Of a stretch of 64,000 bases of DNA, positions 35,081 to 46,779 are shown in pieces. Every line of letters starts with the position of its first letter. Positions within the stretch are counted from its first letter, which is position 1. Source of the stretch: Prosopocoilus inquinatus (taxonomy: Eukaryota; Arthropoda; Insecta; Coleoptera; Lucanidae). The notes beneath the pieces are model-generated. The model was not told the origin of the DNA. It saw only the letters and a list, made by a program, of their open reading frames with translations, and did not search any database. The translations under genes and the position numbers were made by a program. Location of the stretch: contig CM069874.1 in assembly GCA_036172665.1 (NCBI GenBank), forward strand, positions 49,706,707 through 49,770,706, given 5' to 3'.

Positions 35081-35244
35081 TTAAAACAAAAAAAAGAGAA
35101 GTTTTGTTCTTTAAAAAAAAACAGTTTTTTTTCCAACCCTGGCCCTACATGATGCCCGTAGGTAAAGGGTTTTCTTTTATATTTTGCACCCAATCTAAAG
35201 GGTTTATTTTAGGAGCTAAAGAAAAGCGTTAAATACAAAACTTG

Positions 35245-35826
35245 TAAGGTTTTATGGCTATTATCTTTTAGAGTTATCACAAGAAACGAAAACGCATCGC
35301 AAATTGGAGAAAGATATACAATTTTTATATTTTTTATTGGAATACCCGGTATATTGTTTGCTAGGATGAAAGGTCTTATTTTCCTGATTTCAAAAATATA
35401 TAGTATGTTGATATGTGGAGAGACTGTTCGTGATATAATTAAGTTTAAAATACCCGCATAATGACGTTTAAAAAATCAAGACGGCTTGGAAAGGTGCTTA
35501 GGAAAACTCTAAATGGATGTTTTAGATAGCAAAAAACAATAGAAATTCGATAACTCTACACAATGAATTAATAATAAGACAAAATTCCAGGTTTCCTTAA
35601 TATTTTAAACATTAATTTATTGATATTCTAACCTCAAATATTTCACAATTGGCTCTTGCAAATATAAACATATTATATATTTTTGAAATCAAGAAAATAA
35701 GATCTTTCAACTTAGTAAACAATATACAGAGTGTTCCATTAAAAAAAAACAAAAATATAATTTTTTCACTAATTTGCAATACGTTTTTGTTTCTTATAAC
35801 TCTGATATATAATAGCCATAAAGCCT
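35245..35826. repeat. Palindromic element, about 580 bp
   Basis: Arms of about 165 bp: TAAGGTTTTATGGCTATTAT is mirrored by ATAATAGCCATAAAGCCTTA, and TGAAATC/GATTTCA blocks border the centre. The right arm contains ACAGAGTGTTCCATTAAAAA, the GTGTTCCATT motif also found in other palindromes here. Confidence 0.7.
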
Positions 35827-37023
35827 TAGAACTATTTTCTGAAGTTTGAAAATCGAACTTAAAATGGGAGTACTTCCATTTTATGGCAAAAAATGTGTTT
35901 TAATAAATCGTTAACCGAGGCGTTAAGTGGCTTGGAAACGGTCAATATTACTGTCAGTAATATTGACAGTTGTGATTGATCTAGCTTCAATCAGCGCTTC
36001 AATTCGACAAAATCACGGAGTGGCTGACATCTAGCGGAACTTTTGTGAAAGGTTGTATAACAAGGAAAACATTGGAATAATGACAATGCTTCCGTTTTTT
36101 TTAAAATAACATACGCATAATAATAACTAACAAAAAGCATTGATGGATCCAATAAAAGAGGTTACGCTGAATAACATGCATGACAGCTCTTTGTTTTCGT
36201 TATTAAAAGTGCCATCTATTGGTTACTGATTTTCGCGAATGCTTTCGTCAATATTTAATTGCTCTGCGAACGCTTCTGCTGCAGTATTGCCAACAAACTC
36301 GATCGAAAATTCCGTTTTCGGCATACCGCATTTTCTCAGGAATTCCCTAAAGTATTCTGGCAAATAGAAACAAGAGGATAAAGTTAAAAACATGATTACA
36401 AAAAAAAATTATTTATTAGCATACCTACACAGGCAAATTTATAAAATTTTTCTGCAATTAACAAAACAAATCAAAATAAAGATGTTTATAAACACCCTAA
36501 CCTTACACTTTGCAGCAATCAGAAGCAATATTGCCAAATCATCAAATTTCGTGCCTTTTCTAGAGAAAGAAATTGATTCTGACATAAGAAATCGTATTAT
36601 CCTGAGATGGCACTTAATAGTAGAGAAAACAGATAGTAACGCATCGTCTAGATTTTTCAAAAAAAAAACTTGTTTGTTTCTCGAATCTAGCGCGATTGTC
36701 TCTTGTTTATGAATTATTGTTTTTAAGTTTGAAATTCATTCTTAAATATTCCCGTCCCTGTTCTTGAATTTCTTTCTTGCGATTATCATTTGTTTCCATT
36801 TTCAAATACATATTTTTAAATTTTTCTGGTGCTGTTACCGTTATTGTTTAAAAGAATATGTTTTGAATTAATAAATTGTTTCCTTTTTTTCCCATTTTTG
36901 TTTATTTTATTTCTGAAATTATTTCTTTCCTTTCGTATTTATTTGGGGTTTTACGCAGTGGAATTTACGATCGTCACTTTTTTTTCCTGTTTCGTTTTGA
37001 TATTAATTGATCAAAAAAATTTG

Positions 37024-38352
37024 TACTACTTTTTCCTCCGTGAATATAAGTTGGTTTAAAACTTACTTACAAGATCGTTCACAATATGTAACTTTAAGAT
37101 ATTTTGATGAATCTAGCCAATTTGTCAATAATGTTACATCAAATATTTTGTCTACTGTTGTGGGAGTACCACAGGGTTCCATTTTGGGCCCTGTGTTATT
37201 CCTAGTCTATATTAATGACCAAGGAAAAGAGTTCGGGCCACTTAGTGTTGGACGCTTTTTACGTCGAATGTACTATGCGGTGCATCGAATTGTTATTGAG
37301 TGGACGGGGAAGGAGTGCTAATGACGTAGTGGGTAGAGTAGCATGTAGTGACTTCGTTTTATAAGCCGATAATACTTCTATACTTTCCGAAGGTGAAACG
37401 ACACAAAATGTCCAGAAAGAACTAAATGATACCACAAAGCAGTTAGTTGAATACTTTCATGTAAATTCATTATATTTTAATCCCAATAAAACTAGTTACA
37501 CTGTGTTTCATACTTCTCGCAATAAAAATTCTTCAATTGTTTATAATGTAAATATTAACAAATCTGACACACACAAATTTTTAGGCGTTTATTTTCAAAA
37601 TGATGATTTGGAATGGAAAACTCATTGTAATTTTGTGACAAGTAAAATTAGTCCTTTATGCTTTCAAATAAGAGACTAAAAGATAATTTTCAATAAGGAG
37701 TCAATTTTATCTTATTACTTTGCTCAAGTGCAATCTCTTCTGATATACGGAATTTGTCTATGGGGGGTTTCTTCTCACAGTGGTATGGTCTTTGTAGCAC
37801 AAAAAAGAATTTTACGAATAATAGAAGGAGTACACTTTGGCACTACCTGTAAGCCAATTTTTAAAAAATATGGAATCTTAACATTATACGGCCTGTATTA
37901 TTACGAGCTTTTAGTTTATATTTTTTAAAATAAAGACAAATTTATTAAAAACGATTATCATTACAATTACCTAACACGTAATAAAGATAATTTTTGCTTA
38001 CCTTTAAACATGCTCTCCATCCATTAAAGCGTTTAATGTGCTACCCGAAAGATTTAAGTTATTAAGTAGCGTCTCCCCATTTAAAAGAGAAATCAAGTCA
38101 TACCTTTTAGATAAGTGCTTATATACACTCGATGATTTTTTTTGCGATAATTAATGTATTACCTGTTTGTCATATTTGCTTAAATTTTATTATTTGTCTT
38201 TTACTAATATAACTGGTTGCGGAAAGGTCGACCACACCTAAACTGTGCTCGATTTTTTGGCAACAATGTGTACATTTTATACATATAATTTTTTGACAAT
38301 GTCGAAGTTTCCTGTGAAACATAAGGCAATAAATGAATTGAATTGAACTGAA
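37024..38352 (+). mobile_element. 5'-truncated LINE with target-site duplication
   Basis: TTGATCAAAAAAATTTG stands immediately before (37007-37023) and, with two extra A, immediately after (38353-38371). The element ends in a GAATTGAATTGAACTGAA-type short repeat after AATAAATG, a usual LINE 3' end. It interrupts repeat U, so it is the younger insertion. Confidence 0.85.
37040..38110 (+). pseudogene. LINE reverse-transcriptase domain, C-terminal half, broken
   Basis: The first frame reads [16 protein letters not shown] and then [19 protein letters not shown] (RT block B). An insertion of about 120 bp follows, after which ADNTSILSEGETTQNVQKEL marks the remains of the catalytic YADD box: the tyrosine codon has become a stop and the second D is N. 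Later segments FLGVYFQNDDLEWKTH, LLIYGICLWG and VAQKRILRIIEGV are the typical RT tail of jockey/CR1-like LINEs. The endonuclease half is absent through 5' truncation. Confidence 0.85.
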
Positions 38353-39301
38353 TTGATCAAAAAAAAATTTGCGAATAACTAATCGTTATTTGTTTTTTCC
38401 TGCGTTCTTCAGAAATGCAAATAAGTATTGTGATTTACGATAGAAATTTGGTTTTCTTTGTTGATTACTGTGATTATTAGCCACCTTTTTTTTTTTTTAA
38501 ATTTTAAATCTACAAGTCGTTTTTAGTTATTTTATTCTACGTGTCCGATCGTCATTTGTTTTTTCTTACTTTAGTCGGGAATCTTTTCTTCCTCTGTTTC
38601 CATCCTAGCGAGTTTCTCGATCGTCAAAAAAGTTTTTCGTTGTTTTTAATCGCTTCCAATTTTTCAGAAAGCAAATAGATATTACAATTTCTTTGGAAAT
38701 TTTAAATTTTTCACTTCGTCTGTCTTTTGAGTCTTTAGAAATGTTCTTTGGTTTTTTCTAAGTGTTTACCGTTTTCTTGTCTTATTCTTATGCAGGGATT
38801 ATCTTTTGTTCCCGAGTTGAAAAATTCCCTAGATTTTAAGGAATTTTTGCAATTTTTCCTTTTTCCCTTTTGTTAGAAATTATCCCCAGATTTAATGATT
38901 TTTTCCCTAAATTGGCAACATTGTTCTGCTGTGACGTGGATTTAGTGCGTATAAATGAATGCCCGACTTGAATAACGGTGTAAATCATTTTCTTGACAAA
39001 GCAGGGTTTTGGTGGAAAACATTGGCTACTTTTTTATAATATGCAGACGTCTCAATATAAGAAATAACGTCCTTAACTGTTAAAGATGTGACTTTTTGTA
39101 TTCAGATGGTTGCACATTGTAGAAAAACAACATTTCTTTACCAAAACCCCGCTTTGTTAAAACAATGATTTGCAACGCAGAAAGAAATAAAATAAGAGTA
39201 GGCGCTGAGGCATCAGGTACAAGAGTTTTGCCTTGTCTCTGATGTCAACAAATTAAATTTCTATTTTTTAATTTGTTTTAATTTTTTTAGCGGTATTGTT
39301 G

Positions 39302-40257
39302 TACAGGGTGACTACGCGAGAATTCCTACCCCCTTAACTCTTTTAGTTTTGATTTCAAGAAAAAAATGTTTAATACAAAACTTATAAGGACTAATTCAAA
39401 GTTTCTCCGTATGCTGAGAGAAAAACAACTGATGATCGGATAAACGAGATATAAACTAAACTTAAGTGTTTTTTTAATGGAACACCCTGCATATTATTAC
39501 GATTTTCGATTCTAAATTAAATTCTACTGGGACTACGTATATAATAAAACCACTAATTGCTATTTAATTTATTTCATTTTTTAATTTTAGAAATAGAAAA
39601 CTAGAATAATGATTCTTTTATACTAAGAGATGTGATTAAAAACATATTAAACAGATTTACACTTTTCGTAAAAAAAATTGAAGATGCTTTGAATATGTTT
39701 TACGTTAAATTTCATTTTTCATTTTTTAAAATTCAATTTTTCCGAAATATTTTTCGTTTCTAGTTAAAAAGTTAATTTTTAGAAAACATGTAAATCGATT
39801 TAATATGTTAATGGTAAAATTTTATTTAATGTTATTTTATTTAAAACCAAAACTTCTTTTGTTTTTTTGGGTATCCGTCGCTTAATTGTTTGTTGTGAGT
39901 ATCTGTAGCCGTAATGAAATAAATTCTACAACTTTTTTTACACTTTTTTCTTTCTAAAATCAAAAATAAGAAAATTAAGCAGGAATTATTTTATAGATAC
40001 CATCTACATTATTAGTTTTATTATACTTGTAGTCCCAGTAGCATTTTATTTCGAATCGAAAAATGTAATAAAATACAGGGTGTTCTATTAAAAAAACTTA
40101 AGTTTAGTTTATATCTCTTTTATCCGATCATCAACTGTTTTTCTGTGAGCACACAGAGAAACTTTGAATTAGTCCCTTTAAGTTTTGGATTAAGCATTTT
40201 TTCCTAAAATCAAAAATAAAGGAGTTAAAGGGGGTAGGAATTCTCGCGTAGTCACCT
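39302..40257. mobile_element. Palindromic element family P1, full copy
   Basis: Arms of about 245 bp: CAGGGTGACTACGCGAGAAT at the left is mirrored by ATTCTCGCGTAGTCACC at the right. Both arms contain GGAACACCCTG/CAGGGTGTTC inside. The left end follows TA, and the right flank is degraded. The centre is AT-rich and non-coding, and is shared with 19129-19844. Confidence 0.8.
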
Positions 40258-40576
40258 TTTATTACGTACCGTAGTGGACAATAAAATTCATCGTCATTTT
40301 TTAATAATAAGATATTTATTTCTTGATGTATCAAATGTTTATTTACGTTGACATTTTTAATCCTGTTTTTTCCTATGTTTTGCCAACGATTGCAGGATTG
40401 TATCTTTAGTTTATAAAATTGGTCCTTAAAGAACTTAATTAAAATTTAGCTTGGTTTTATTCAGATTTAGATCGCAGCCAGTAAGAAATACCGATATAAA
40501 TGATGTAGAAAATTATGCAATTTTTAACGTAGTTTATTCGAGATGTTATCGATCGAGCTATTCTTTATCGACTACA

Positions 40577-40656
40577 TTAAATTTAAAAGTCTGGTAACAA
40601 CCAACCATAAAGCTTTATGATTGGTTGTTACCATAGCAACATACCTTTAAATTTAA
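40577..40656. repeat. Hairpin MITE
   Basis: TTAAATTTAAAAG/CTTTAAATTTA ends and GGTAACAACCAACCATAAAG mirrored by ATGATTGGTTGTTACC. It shares the GGTAACAACC word with family M2. Confidence 0.75.
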
Positions 40657-40669
40657 AAATTTTGTTTGC

Positions 40670-40710
40670 CAGATCAAAAAGCAATCGTAGAATGTGGCTG
40701 TTTTATCTTT
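40670..40710 (-). repeat. GACATCC-family repeat scrap
   Basis: AGATCAAAAAGCAATCGTAG followed by TGGCTGTTTTATCTTT, a diverged copy of the arm core at 1187-1358. Confidence 0.6.
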
Positions 40711-40799
40711 AAGTTTTGTTACATTTCAAAACGAGGCAACATCTCATACACCGAGTTTCGTATTTATTTGGCAACACTGTGACTTTGACCTTTCAGCTG

Positions 40800-41760
40800 A
40801 TTGGCTGGTATTCTTAGCCCTCTAGTGCGTTCTGCGATTACTTGATACACGTTGTTCTGCTCTCGCCGGCTAAAGGTGTGTTATGGTGTCGTGGTGAATT
40901 TAATGAAGTTCTTGCTGGAATTTAGCAGAAGAGCTTATCTACGATTGTGCCGGAATCTTCTCTTACACCACCAGCGAGTTTTTGGGGTATTTTAAAGCCT
41001 CATCCGAAGCCTGAGCTGTTTGTAAACTCAGGTAAATTTAGCGAATCGCATGTGGCCATCATTGACGCTAACGGCTTTCTTTCTTTCTTTTTCTCAGGCT
41101 TTTACTTTCAGTTTCAGCTTCAGTTGCAGTTTCAGTTGCAGCTGTAATTTTAATATCGCTTTATACTTTCCTGCTTCAAGTACGATACTACCCCTTTGGT
41201 AGATTAATCGTCTTATCCATACGATTGGAGTTTTCACCAAGACGGACTCGCCATCTCCTGGGCTGACGTCGAAACTCTTACGCCCACACCCCATATCACC
41301 AGGTGTAGGTGGTGGGGTTTAACCTGATTATACTGACACATTTGACGTTCGAATACGTGAGTCGAGTTCGAGTTTTATTTAACGATTTTGATATCGCGTT
41401 TCAATGAATACATGCCCTTTACGGAGAGCGAATTTCGGCTGAACTCATATATTATCGTTACTTTGTACGTATGGTTTAAGTAGCAGTAACTATATCGTAA
41501 GTTTTATTGTTTGCGCTCATTGTATTTACTGAATCTTATTGTAGTTTAATAAAGACAGAATTTTGTGGATTTATGTGTCTCATTCGTATTCTACCTTCGC
41601 CTACAAGTGAGATACGCTGCTTAGCCTCAAGTTCTGTTTGGAACCTTCTGCAATCACCAAGTCAGTCCGGGGACGCTGACGAGGTGCTTTTATGCAATCA
41701 GCTTGGGTTGCGTCCATACTGGCGCCCCAATACTTTACCATCATAATATTACCCACCCCC
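40800..41760 (+). other. Possible LTR and primer-binding site
   Basis: GC-balanced non-coding DNA with an AATAAA at about 41549 and, downstream, TGGCGCCCC at 41719-41727, which resembles the start of a Gypsy-type primer-binding site. A short imperfect hexamer array (TTTCAG/TTGCAG) lies at 41107-41146. No second LTR and no gag-pol were found nearby, so a solo or truncated LTR element is only a suggestion. Confidence 0.3.
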
Positions 41761-42139
41761 ATTCTCGCTGTAGCTAGCCGAGGGGAAAAGATGGTGAAAG
41801 ATCCAGCGCAGACTTGTCACCAGGTCCAGCTAACAATGGAAATTTAACCTACTCGATACGGAATAGTTCCTAACAAAAACGCTGTAAACGATAAAAACTA
41901 CGTATAGTTTTTAACATCGGAACAAAGTACTTTACTTTATTTACTAGACTGCTCCAAGAAATTAAAGCACCATTCAATAAAATAAAATTCTTCGTTTTCT
42001 TTATTTAAAATTCGAAACGGTTGTCGTTGATTTGAAACAATTTAATAACAACTGTTTAATGTGTTATAAAATCATCATTTACAAGTAGAAAATAAACAAT
42101 AAAAACCAATAACATCAAAAGTTGAAAAATTATAGGACT

Positions 42140-42471
42140 CGGAAAGTCGACTATAGAGATTGACCATGATCCAACAAAACGAGTACCGAATGGTACGCAC
42201 CAGCACCTCTCGTCAAAAAAAAACTGGAATGAATAGGTCGAACGCCAAAGTCATGCTTATTGCTTTCCTTGACGCAAAAGGTGTCATCCATTTCCGATTT
42301 ATACCTCAAGAACAGGCCGTCACAGGTGCTGTCTACGTGGAAGTGTTGAAAAGATTGAAGAAAAGGAACAACCTAGTGAGGTTAGGCACTGCCACCAATT
42401 GGAAACTTTATCACAACAATGCACCTTGCCACACGCTGAAACAAAGCTGTACGATGGAAAGGAGAAGTTAG
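42140..42471 (+). pseudogene. mariner transposase central fragment
   Basis: The frame from 42160 reads KKTGMNRSNAKVMLIAFLDAKGVIHFRFIP, then VYVEVLKRLKKR and YHNNAPCHT. These match the middle of a mariner transposase: the KVM(L)I-F-D-G-x-VH strand and the HHDNAPxHT box. In that box the catalytic D is now N. Sequence before the first catalytic D and after the box is missing. It differs from the mellifera-like copy at 20.7 kb and looks closer to irritans/mauritiana-type proteins. A dead fragment. Confidence 0.75.
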
Positions 42472-42512
42472 CAGACCTTTACTTCTGATGTTAATACAAA
42501 TATTGTGGATAT

Positions 42513-43160
42513 TTAGTAGATATTAATTGATGAAAAGAAACTGCCATGTGAAGGTGTCGCCTTTGAGCCATGCCAATTAGCCCAGTCTAAAGTGTGAGAA
42601 ATGTGATTACCACGTTTCATACCATATATGAAACGAAGACAAGCGTTTTGAACTCGTTGTAGACGGGATTTGTCTATACTATCCATATACCACGTCACAA
42701 TAATTAGAATTGGAAAGGACTAATGATTCATAAAGCAGTTTACGTATACGCACACTTAAACTACCCTACTACCAAATAAAACTTTAAGTTTGCCAAACGT
42801 CTTACCAACGATATTAATGACTTGATGTATAAACCGTAACTTCGAATGAAGAATCAACTATGCTCAAAGGAACACCACTAATATCTAGGGAAATTTGTGG
42901 GGGGGGGGGGGGTAATAACCGCTATATGATTATTAGAAAGTATCTAAAGCAAAAGAGTGTAGGAGCTGCGTATTAACTGCATACATATAGCAATTATAAA
43001 CTGTCAAGGAATATAACAGACATACAGTGTAGATAGCATACATTAACGGACCAACGATGCTCCCTTGTTGTACTCCAGCCCCAAGTTCCAAAGATTCGGA
43101 TAGAATATCTCCAAGCCTGACTCTCTGACTTCTGTCTGTGCATCTATAACTCTTCATAAA
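42513..43160 (-). pseudogene. LINE reverse-transcriptase fragment
   Basis: Minus-strand frames read RSQRVRLGDILSESLELGAG, then VQQGSIVGPLMYAIYTV (RT block B with P changed to Q). Further along, DKSRLQRVQNACLRFIYGMK appears, the tail signature of jockey-like LINEs. The YADD region between them is degraded. A 14-G tract (42899-42912) lies within. 5' end missing. Confidence 0.75.
42899..42912 (+). repeat. G14 homopolymer
   Basis: Fourteen consecutive G inside an AT-rich LINE remnant. Confidence 0.95.
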
Positions 43161-43676
43161 AGTTTAGAAAATACTCATTATTTTCTTTTGGTAACGGTAC
43201 AATTACTGCTTGCTTCCAAGATGTGGGAAAAACACTGTGACGTATGCAACAATCTCTCTCAGTTTTTCGCAAAATTTCTACAAGAAATATCACCGTGTTA
43301 TACGGACCTAAAGAATGAATCTCTTGGATCGTCCTTTAATATCAGTCGTTCTTAAACGAACGATTCGTTCCCGAAGGACATACGTATGGGATGTGTTAAG
43401 GCAATTGTTCAAAGCGTCCAGATTCCGTATGTTTCCCTCAGGACAAAGCGAGCTCCCATACAGACCGGATTAACGTTGGGAGCACTGAGAAAATTGAAGT
43501 GGGAAGTTCTGCCTCAATGTGAATTGTTTCCATCGGAGTTTCATTTGTTTTCACCATTTAAAGCGATTTTAAATGGTTATAAATTGTGAACTGTGAAAAA
43601 CTGAATACGCAACCAAAAATCTTCTTCGAAAATAGTATACGCAAGCTTCTAAAATATTGGCGCAAGGCGCAAGTAC

Positions 43677-43800
43677 GTACAGTCACAGCACGATGTAATG
43701 AAAGTCTAGAAGGGTAAACGGCCAATTTCGGATAGGCGGAGCTACGGTGCTCTAACCATTTACCCCTCCAGACTTTCATTACATTGCGCTGTGACTGTAC
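43677..43800. repeat. 124-bp palindromic MITE
   Basis: GTACAGTCACAGC at the left is mirrored by GCTGTGACTGTAC at the right. The arms continue through ATGTAATGAAAGTCT and its mirror. Confidence 0.9.
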
Positions 43801-44214
43801 ATTGCAGTCTTGGGGGACTGCGTTGAAAAATAGTACGTAACTTGTTTTTGGTTCGTTGATAATGAAAACTCACTCTCACTTATACATATTTGAACACTCA
43901 TCGTAGTTTAGAAAATTATGCAAAAAAATATTTTTGGATAGTTCTTGCTCGTGAGAATTGCAGAGAATATGTAACAAATAAAAAAGCTTTTTAAAAACGA
44001 TCTAAAAGAGTAATTTATTGACTTACTTGACGTTTCGCAAATATAATTATTTGCTTTATCAAAAGTGAATAACGGAAACTATAAACAATTTAGCCTACTA
44101 ATTTTTTTTAAATTAATTGTGAAGAGATTGTTAGTGGTAAAAAAAATCTTCAGATAATTTTAACATTATTTTTACTAATTTAAAAACAAAAATACCTAAA
44201 TTTCAAACTCCAAA

Positions 44215-44541
44215 TGTAGTTTGTCAGGTAAATTGTCAAAGTTGTAACTCAGCTTATATACGTGAAACTAGCCAAAATTAAAAAAAAGGTTAGATCAGCA
44301 TAAATATTATATCCAAAAAAAGAATGAGAGTCATTCAATGTTAGTAGAACATTCACTTTTAACTAAACATATTTTTAATTTTGAAAATGCTAAAATTCTT
44401 TATCAGGATTCTAATACGTTTAAACTTAGATTTATTGAAATGTGTAAAATAAAAATGTGTAATAATTCAATTAATAAAAGAATAGATTTTGCAAATTTGA
44501 ACGATATATTTTGTAGTTTTCTAAGTTCATTAAACGAGACA
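44215..44541 (+). pseudogene. PLE GIY-YIG and C-terminal fragment
   Basis: CQVNCQSCNSAYIRETSQN near 44228 is the GIY-YIG nuclease core (relatives read YIGxT; here G is R). After a frameshift the frame at 44338 reads FIEMCKIKMCNNSINKR and NLNDIFCSF, nearly the same as the C-terminus of PLE A. The reverse transcriptase domain is gone, replaced by the nested LINE. Confidence 0.8.
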
Positions 44542-44715
44542 TAATAATCGGAAACTTCCTCATTTATTTATTAGAAAAACTATATTATTATGTTATATTA
44601 TTGGTTTATTATTGTTAGAATTGTTGTAATTTTTGTTACAACACTTTATTTGCATACTCTAGTTATGTTTTACCAGGATTTCCCTAACTCTTGCAGTAAA
44701 TACTAGAGTATATGT

Positions 44716-44722
44716 TAATAAC

Positions 44723-44754
<32 letters not shown>
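44716..44754. repeat. (TAA)n microsatellite, probable LINE tail
   Basis: About 13 TAA units with one interruption. On the minus strand this is a (TTA)n run at the 3' side of the LINE at 44995-46526, matching the (TTA)n tail of the LINE at 47.4 kb. Confidence 0.8.
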
Positions 44755-44757
<3 letters not shown>

Positions 44758-44994
44758 TATGTATTTGCACAACAGTTATAAAAACCAATAACAGAGCAAA
44801 AAAAGCGGTAGAAAATAACAAAAGATCTAAACCTACGCTACATCTAAAACTAAAACTAAAATCAGGTAGAAGTGTAAAAAGTGAAAAAAGAAACAGAAAA
44901 ACGAAAGAGAAAAACGAAAGGTAATAAGGCAAATAAATGAAAGAAGTAAGTAAATAAGGAAATGAAAGGCACGACAAACGCAAAAAATTGGTTA

Positions 44995-46526
44995 TTAAGA
45001 AGAGTTAAGAGGAGGGTTGATGTAAAAATTGACCAAACTCTTTCTAAACGCAACGACATTTAGATTGAAGATATCAATGTTGCTACAAAGATTATTGTAT
45101 AGAGTAGAGGCAATATAAATAGGAGAACGTATTAAATCATTGGTATTCGGAGTAGACAAATAAAAAGTCAAAGAGTTTCTGGCGGTAATGCGCGGTATAT
45201 GAAAATTAAACTTTTCCAAGAGAGCAGCAGCATCAATGAGATTATGGATCGACTTATGTAAGAAAAGCAAAGCCGAGATATGTCTCCTATGAACAAGCGA
45301 TAAGCTATTAAAAACCGTGAGTAGGGTTTCATGAGGAAGACCTCTAGGAGGATACACACCATATTCTTTAAATCAAAGAAATTAAGAAACCTGCGCTGAA
45401 ATTGTTCCAGGACATCTGTATGGCAATTATAAATCGGATACCAAATAAGGGATGCATATTGGAGTCGTGAAAGGATAAAAGCGTTAAAGAGAACAAATAA
45501 GGCAGCGAGACTAGTGAAGTCATGAGCGTTCCTGACGATAAAGCCCAAAAGCGATATGGATTTAGCTACAATGTCATCGACATGGTGATTAAATAGAAGA
45601 CGGTTGTCAAAAAGAACGCCGAAATCTTTAATAACGGTGGAGTATTCCAAGGATTGACCATTTAGTTGATAATGAAACAACAATTTGCGTTCTTTTTACG
45701 CGAGAAGGAAATGGTTTTGCATTTGTCAACATTTAAAGCGAGTCGGTTAGAGGTACACCAGTCAGAACACCGGAAAAAGCAGTGTAAGTTCGAGAAGAAA
45801 AACCATTGTAATAAAGTCGCTGCCTCCTATTCAAAAGATACGACTGAAAGAGAAGTTTTAATGAATGGGTAAGACCATAGGAACTTAATTTGGAGATTAA
45901 GAGCTTATGATCTATGCGATGAAAAGCTTTTGCAAGATCTGTATAAACGACATCAACTTGAGAGCCACGGTCAAGAGATTCGCATAGAAATTGAGAGAAG
46001 CATGCAAGATTTGTTACGGTGGAGCGCTTTTCCACGGAGCCATGCTGTTCTGGCTTAATGTGAGGATGTAAATAAGAGTACAAAATAATTTCAAAAACTT
46101 TAGAGAAATTGCAGAGTAGAGAAATAGGACGATAATTAGATATGTTTGCAGCATCGCCACTTTTAAATACAGGAATGACTTTAGATTGTTTCCAAAACGA
46201 AGGAAAAATACCACATTTGAGAGCTTCATTGAAAATGAGAAATAAGGTTTCACAAACGCAAATTTACAATCCATCAGCAAGAAACTGGAAATTTGGTCAT
46301 GTCCAGCAGTCATAGAGTTTTTTAATTTAGACAAGGCATGGAGGATATCCTCTTCAGTGATTTCTTTGATATCTAAGGAAGTGAAAAGCTTGTTACGGTT
46401 GTCAGGAGTGACTGTAGAGAAGGTAGATGGTGGAGTAAACACTGATTCAAAGAAAGAAGCAAAACCGTCAACAATCATTTGAGGACTGTCAAGGAAATTG
46501 CTATTATAAGACGGGCCTGACCGCAT
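44995..46526 (-). pseudogene. LINE ORF2 fragment, catalytic box deleted
   Basis: The minus strand opens with ITEEDILHALSKLKNSMTAG (pre-RT region), then reads SYLHPHIKPEQHGS, VDVVYTDLAKAFHRIDHKLL (RT block A) and FSGVLTGVPLTDSL where GVPQGS is expected. The sequence then jumps to NGQSLEYSTVIKDFGVLFDN, so about 100 residues with the YADD box are missing. The tail continues through LQYASLIWYP and ARNSLTFYLSTPN to 44995. Several frameshifts. Jockey/I-like by wording. It lies inside PLE B. Confidence 0.85.
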
Positions 46527-46746
46527 CAGTAATGATACTCATGGTTTACAAGTTATATCTTTGCTGATAATTTTTTTTACCACTAACAATTTCTTCACAA
46601 TTAGTGTAAAAAAATTTAGTAGGCTAAACTGTTTATGTTTCTGTTATTCACTTTTGATAAAGCAAATAATTATATTTGCGAAACGTCAAGAAAGTCAATA
46701 AATTACCCTTTTAGCTCGTTTTTAAAAAGCTTTTTATTTGTTTCAT

Positions 46747-46747
<1 letters not shown>

Positions 46748-46776
<29 letters not shown>
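46748..46776. repeat. (TTTAG)5-6 microsatellite
   Basis: Five to six TTTAG units just outside PLE B. It may be the tail, (CTAAA)n, of a minus-strand retroelement lying to the right. Confidence 0.9.

Positions 46777-46779
<3 letters not shown>

Larger units (their letters stand above)
36290..38935. repeat. Dispersed repeat U, copy 2, split by a LINE
   Basis: Matches copy 1 (26950-28320) on both sides of the LINE insertion at 37024-38352. It begins TTGCCAACA and ends TTGGCAACA, weakly suggesting short inverted ends. No gene was recognised. Confidence 0.55.
43963..46753 (+). mobile_element. Penelope-like element B, inverted repeats, LINE nested inside
   Basis: Inverted terminal repeats of about 190 bp (43963-44165 and 46556-46753) share AAAAAGCTTTTTA, GACGTTTCGCAAATATAATT (mirrored) and TAGCCTACTAA/TTAGTAGGCTA. 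Each has a GATAA + GCAAATA hairpin + GCGAAACGTC motif. A PLE C-terminal fragment (44215-44541) lies inside on the plus strand. The remainder is occupied by a minus-strand LINE. Confidence 0.8.

Noticed and set aside
46748..46776. (TTTAG)n as a telomeric repeat
   Set aside because: Insect telomeric repeat is usually TTAGG; the run has only five or six TTTAG units next to retroelement remains.
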